64,000 nucleotides of DNA from Paenibacillus sp. Soil787 (GTDB lineage: Bacteria > Bacillota > Bacilli > Paenibacillales > NBRC-103111). Position 1 is the first letter of the stretch; each line of letters starts with the position of its first letter. The DNA is taken from the NCBI RefSeq assembly GCF_001429545.1, contig NZ_LMSP01000034.1, positions 342,690 to 406,689 of the forward strand, given 5' to 3'. The translations under genes were made by a program, and so were the position numbers. The notes under the pieces are model-generated. The model was given only the letters and a program-made list of their open reading frames with translations. It was not told where the DNA came from and made no database searches. Shown one piece after another: positions 61,667 through 64,000 of this stretch.

Positions 61667-61752
61667 ATTGCCGTATAATAAATCATACCAACGAATAAAC
61701 CTCACATGAAGTTGCCACAAGAAAAAAAGTAAATCACGATGGAGGTATTCAA

Positions 61753-62403
61753 ATGTTACAATCATTTATACTGATCGACGAGTTTAAACAAACTCGCTCA
61801 GCTACCTCCTCCTCGTCGTCGACTACCGAGCTGAATGTTACGAATAATGAAAAGGAATCCTTGCCTGAAGCGACGCTGAAGGATTTGGGATTTCGCATAT
61901 ATGTAGCATCTAATGAAAAAGAAATTTCATTTATGATCCCCAAGGTCGATGCAGTATTATTATCAGTAGGTCCTGATCAAGTGGAACAATGGCGCTCGCG
62001 TGTACTTGCTCATCGCAGCCTTCCCCTGTTCTGGTGGTGTGATGCTCAAACTTTCCCATCTAATGAATGTAGAATGGACGCGGGTATTGATGGCTTGATC
62101 GGTTCTGCGATGAGTCCGCTTGAAATTCACTGTGCGCTGCTCCTTGGTGTGAATCATTACTTCCAAAGAACCGAGTGGCAGCAAGAGCGCGAACAGCTTC
62201 TCTCCAAACTAGAGGAGCGCAAATGGGTTGATCAGGCTAAACGGATCTTATGTGAAATCAAGGGTATTTCCGAAGCGGAGGCTTACGATTTCTTGCGTAA
62301 ACAAGCCATGAATGAACGTAAACGTATGGTAGACGTTGCTACCTCCATCGTCAAGGTGTATCAAATACTAAAGGATCAGAAACAAGGAGGCCGCAAACGA
62401 TGA
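61753..62403 (+). CDS. ANTAR-domain transcription antiterminator
   Basis: A 216-residue regulator with GGAGG before the ATG. The N-terminal half looks like a degenerate receiver domain (FRIYVASNEKEISFMIPKVD, DAGIDGLIGSAMSPLEI) without a clear phosphoacceptor aspartate. A coiled coil (about 136-156) leads into the ANTAR domain (about 157-210): WVDQAKRILCEIKGISEAEA, then YDFLRKQAMNERKRMVDVA. ANTAR proteins bind dual hexaloop hairpins and prevent termination. The divergent narK leader carries exactly such hairpins and a terminator. It overlaps the TrpD-like gene by 4 bases. Confidence 0.88.
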   Translation: MLQSFILIDEFKQTRSATSSSSSTTELNVTNNEKESLPEATLKDLGFRIYVASNEKEISFMIPKVDAVLLSVGPDQVEQWRSRVLAHRSLPLFWWCDAQTFPSNECRMDAGIDGLIGSAMSPLEIHCALLLGVNHYFQRTEWQQEREQLLSKLEERKWVDQAKRILCEIKGISEAEAYDFLRKQAMNERKRMVDVATSIVKVYQILKDQKQGGRKR

Positions 62404-63431
62404 TATCCTTATTAAAAGAAGTGGGCCGCGGAAAGCGCGGAGCAAGAGACCTTTCTTATGAAGAGGCTTCCCATGCAGCGGAGCTCATTCTAACCGGAGC
62501 CGCTACACAGGCTCAAATAGGTGCTTTTCTCGTTGCAGAACGTATCAAAATGGAATCCCCCGAAGAGTTGAAGGCCTTCATCGATGCCTTACGCCAACGC
62601 GTCCATACTTATCCAATACCCGGCAGCATGGATTGCGCCGGACCTTATGATGGACGGACCCGCTCGTTCATCGCGACTTTACCGACCGCGTTCGTTCTCG
62701 CGGCCTGCGGACTTCCTACTACGCTGCACGGCAGCCCGAGCATGCCGCCCAAGTGGGGCATCACGCTGTCCGATGTGCTAGCGGCACTTGATGTACCTGC
62801 GCTTGACGCTTCACGTGAAGCGCTCATATCAGCTGCAGCGCGAACCGGCTTCCTGTTCGCACCAACGGAGAGCTGGTGTGCACCGCTCGGCGAGCTGCGC
62901 GAGCTTCGCAAGGAACTCGGTCTGCGGACCGTGTTCAACACAGCAGAGAAACTGCTGCGCTTTACGGAAGCACCCTTCATGGCTGTCGGTGTGTTTCACG
63001 GTACTGTGTTCGAGAAAGTCACCAATTTATTAATGGAATTGGGCGTCTCTCGCGGTATTGTTGTGCAGGGCATGGAAGGCTCCGAAGACCTTTCCGTAGA
63101 CAAGCGCACACGGACATACCTAATTCAAGAGGGCGCCAGTGAATTATTCATTGTTGATCCTGAGATTTACGAATTAATGGTCGAGGTGCCGGAGATGGAA
63201 TGGACCGCTCAGCTGCAAGGTGAGACTGCCTTATCCGTTCTTCGTGGAGAAGCCGAGCTCCCCTACTTGAATATGGTTTTACTGAACAGTGCTGTGCGAC
63301 TATGGGTTTCCCAAAAGGCAGGGTCCATTGAAGAAGGTATTTATTTGGCCCGGCATGCGATTGAACAAGGGGCTGCCTTACAAAAATTCACCGAGTGGAC
63401 GGAAGCGATTAAGCCGGTATCCGCAACTTAA
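62400..63431 (+). CDS. TrpD-like (anthranilate phosphoribosyltransferase family, TrpD2/YbiB-type) protein
   Basis: A 343-residue glycosyltransferase-family-3 protein: helical N-terminal domain (LSYEEASHAAELILTGAATQ, AQIGAFLVAERIKMES) and a nucleotide-fold C-terminal domain (DCAGPYDGRTRSF, LHGSPSMPPKWGITLSDVL, FNTAEKLLRF). The usual GTGGD phosphoribosyl-diphosphate motif of true TrpD is replaced by CAGPYDGRT, as in TrpD2/YbiB proteins, some of which bind nucleic acids rather than make tryptophan. ATGA overlap with the ANTAR gene shows a shared operon. A link to nitrate antitermination is inferred from position. Confidence 0.82.
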   Translation: MISLLKEVGRGKRGARDLSYEEASHAAELILTGAATQAQIGAFLVAERIKMESPEELKAFIDALRQRVHTYPIPGSMDCAGPYDGRTRSFIATLPTAFVLAACGLPTTLHGSPSMPPKWGITLSDVLAALDVPALDASREALISAAARTGFLFAPTESWCAPLGELRELRKELGLRTVFNTAEKLLRFTEAPFMAVGVFHGTVFEKVTNLLMELGVSRGIVVQGMEGSEDLSVDKRTRTYLIQEGASELFIVDPEIYELMVEVPEMEWTAQLQGETALSVLRGEAELPYLNMVLLNSAVRLWVSQKAGSIEEGIYLARHAIEQGAALQKFTEWTEAIKPVSAT

Positions 63432-63443
63432 TTTTTACTTATG

Positions 63444-63480
63444 AAAAAGGACCGTCAGGGAAGATCTGACGGTCCTTTTT
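63444..63480. terminator. Strong bidirectional terminator after the TrpD-like gene
   Basis: A perfect 15-bp stem AAAAAGGACCGTCAG/CTGACGGTCCTTTTT with a 7-base loop. Confidence 0.92.
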
Positions 63481-63857
63481 CGTGTAAACCCATCATTTGA
63501 GCAAGGGGAGGGATGGATGTGGGGCCCACGCAAAGCGCCTTTCCACCCTCACACCCACCCCTCTTCTGTTCTACAAGATGGCTCCATTATTGGCAACTTC
63601 GATTTCGATGAGCTATCGTGATTACCAATGTTGTAGATTCTGCAACAATTCACATGCCAAAAGGCCATTTTGCTAGTAAAAGTTGTAGTTTGTACCACTT
63701 TATACAACATCATTCGACCAAGAATGCGGATTCTACAAAAATACAGCAATTCTAACCAAAAGTAGCTCTACCTCCTCTAAAAAGGCTAAATTGCTCCAAA
63801 ATGAGGTATTTATGTTCGTGAGCATAGTGGATATAAGCTGCTAATCTTGGTTGACGG
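63481..63857. repeat. Non-coding region with dispersed repeats
   Basis: No supportable gene. 63480-63530 (CGTGTAAACCCATCATTTGA, then the AGCAAGGGGAG part) is a second copy of the sequence near 33375-33425; 63629-63673 is a reverse copy of 49525-49575 with the GTTGTA-type palindrome. Confidence 0.7.
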
Positions 63858-63982
63858 GGAACGAGGATCCTCTATTTCTGTGATTATGCCGTTACAGGGC
63901 CTGTAAGCGGAACGTGAGTGCGCTATTTTGACGTTTTACCAGTTTTTACTTCAGAATGCGGGAAATAGAGGATCCTCGTTCC
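63858..63982. repeat. 21-bp perfect inverted repeat with an 83-base interior
   Basis: GGAACGAGGATCCTCTATTT+C at 63858-63878 and its exact complement at 63962-63982; each arm also contains the self-complementary GAGGATCCTC. It lies at the window end and codes for nothing. Confidence 0.85.
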
Positions 63983-64000
63983 GCCAAAACGTGAAATACG

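Noticed and set aside
63549..63749. 66-codon leftward frame near the window end
   Set aside because: It overlaps the GTTGTA-type repeat and has no ribosome-binding site or family resemblance.

Overview
The window looks like a chromosomal stretch of a Paenibacillus-type Firmicute. This rests on strong GGAGG ribosome-binding sites, frequent TTG/GTG starts, an S-layer-homology protein, Bacillus Yes/Yet/Lpl-type rhamnogalacturonan genes, a narK-nirBD-nasC nitrate set with an ANTAR regulator, and many short palindromic intergenic repeats. No rRNA, tRNA or CRISPR array was seen.

Layout. 1-10.3 kb is a low-GC copper locus read to the right: the end of CopA, a small membrane protein, two paralogous CopC-CopD fusions, an extra Lgt, a two-component system, a beta-propeller lipoprotein, CcdA and a ResA-like thioredoxin. 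10.3-20.5 kb is a mosaic: a secreted propeller protein, a broken arsI next to an intact arsN1-like acetyltransferase, a membrane-anchored Mrr-type nuclease, an ATP-dependent DNA ligase split in two by a 2.7-kb segment with inverted-repeat ends, a YolD-like gene, an ArsR/SmtB repressor with its operator, and RecJ. 20.7-32.3 kb is a mobile and defence block: a pair of overlapping large serine recombinases with a small partner, a perfect 52-bp palindrome between att-like repeats, a 1174-residue TPR/PIN-like protein, and a three-gene ABC-three-component (ABC-3C) system (nuclease-like effector, middle component, DUF3732 ATPase). 32.4-37 kb is repeat-rich and carries gene remnants and an SLH protein.

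37-41.3 kb holds a large Lhr helicase. 41.4-54.7 kb is a rhamnogalacturonan/pectin-use island: a YesS-like membrane AraC regulator, YetA/PL26-like, GH105, LplB/LplC/LplA-type ABC importer, sulfatase and YesU-like protein. It is bracketed by two copies of a 56-bp sequence that encodes the last codons of lhr, suggesting insertion between lhr and the nitrate genes. Two paired AAAAAAGT boxes with identical 19-bp spacing sit upstream of its two transcription units and are likely operators for the AraC protein.

54.8-63.4 kb is nitrate assimilation: narK-nirB-nirD-nasC to the left, and an ANTAR protein plus a TrpD-like protein to the right. The narK leader contains a consensus promoter overlapped by a TnrA/GlnR-type box, two hairpins with six-base loops (AATGAT and AATGGC) of the kind ANTAR proteins bind, an alternative hairpin that competes with the second one, and an intrinsic terminator. 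This gives a complete nitrate-antitermination circuit readable from sequence. The final 0.5 kb is non-coding repeat sequence.

Start codons were moved inward from the longest reading frame where a ribosome-binding site supported it; each case is stated. Family calls are from motif recognition by eye, without database searches.
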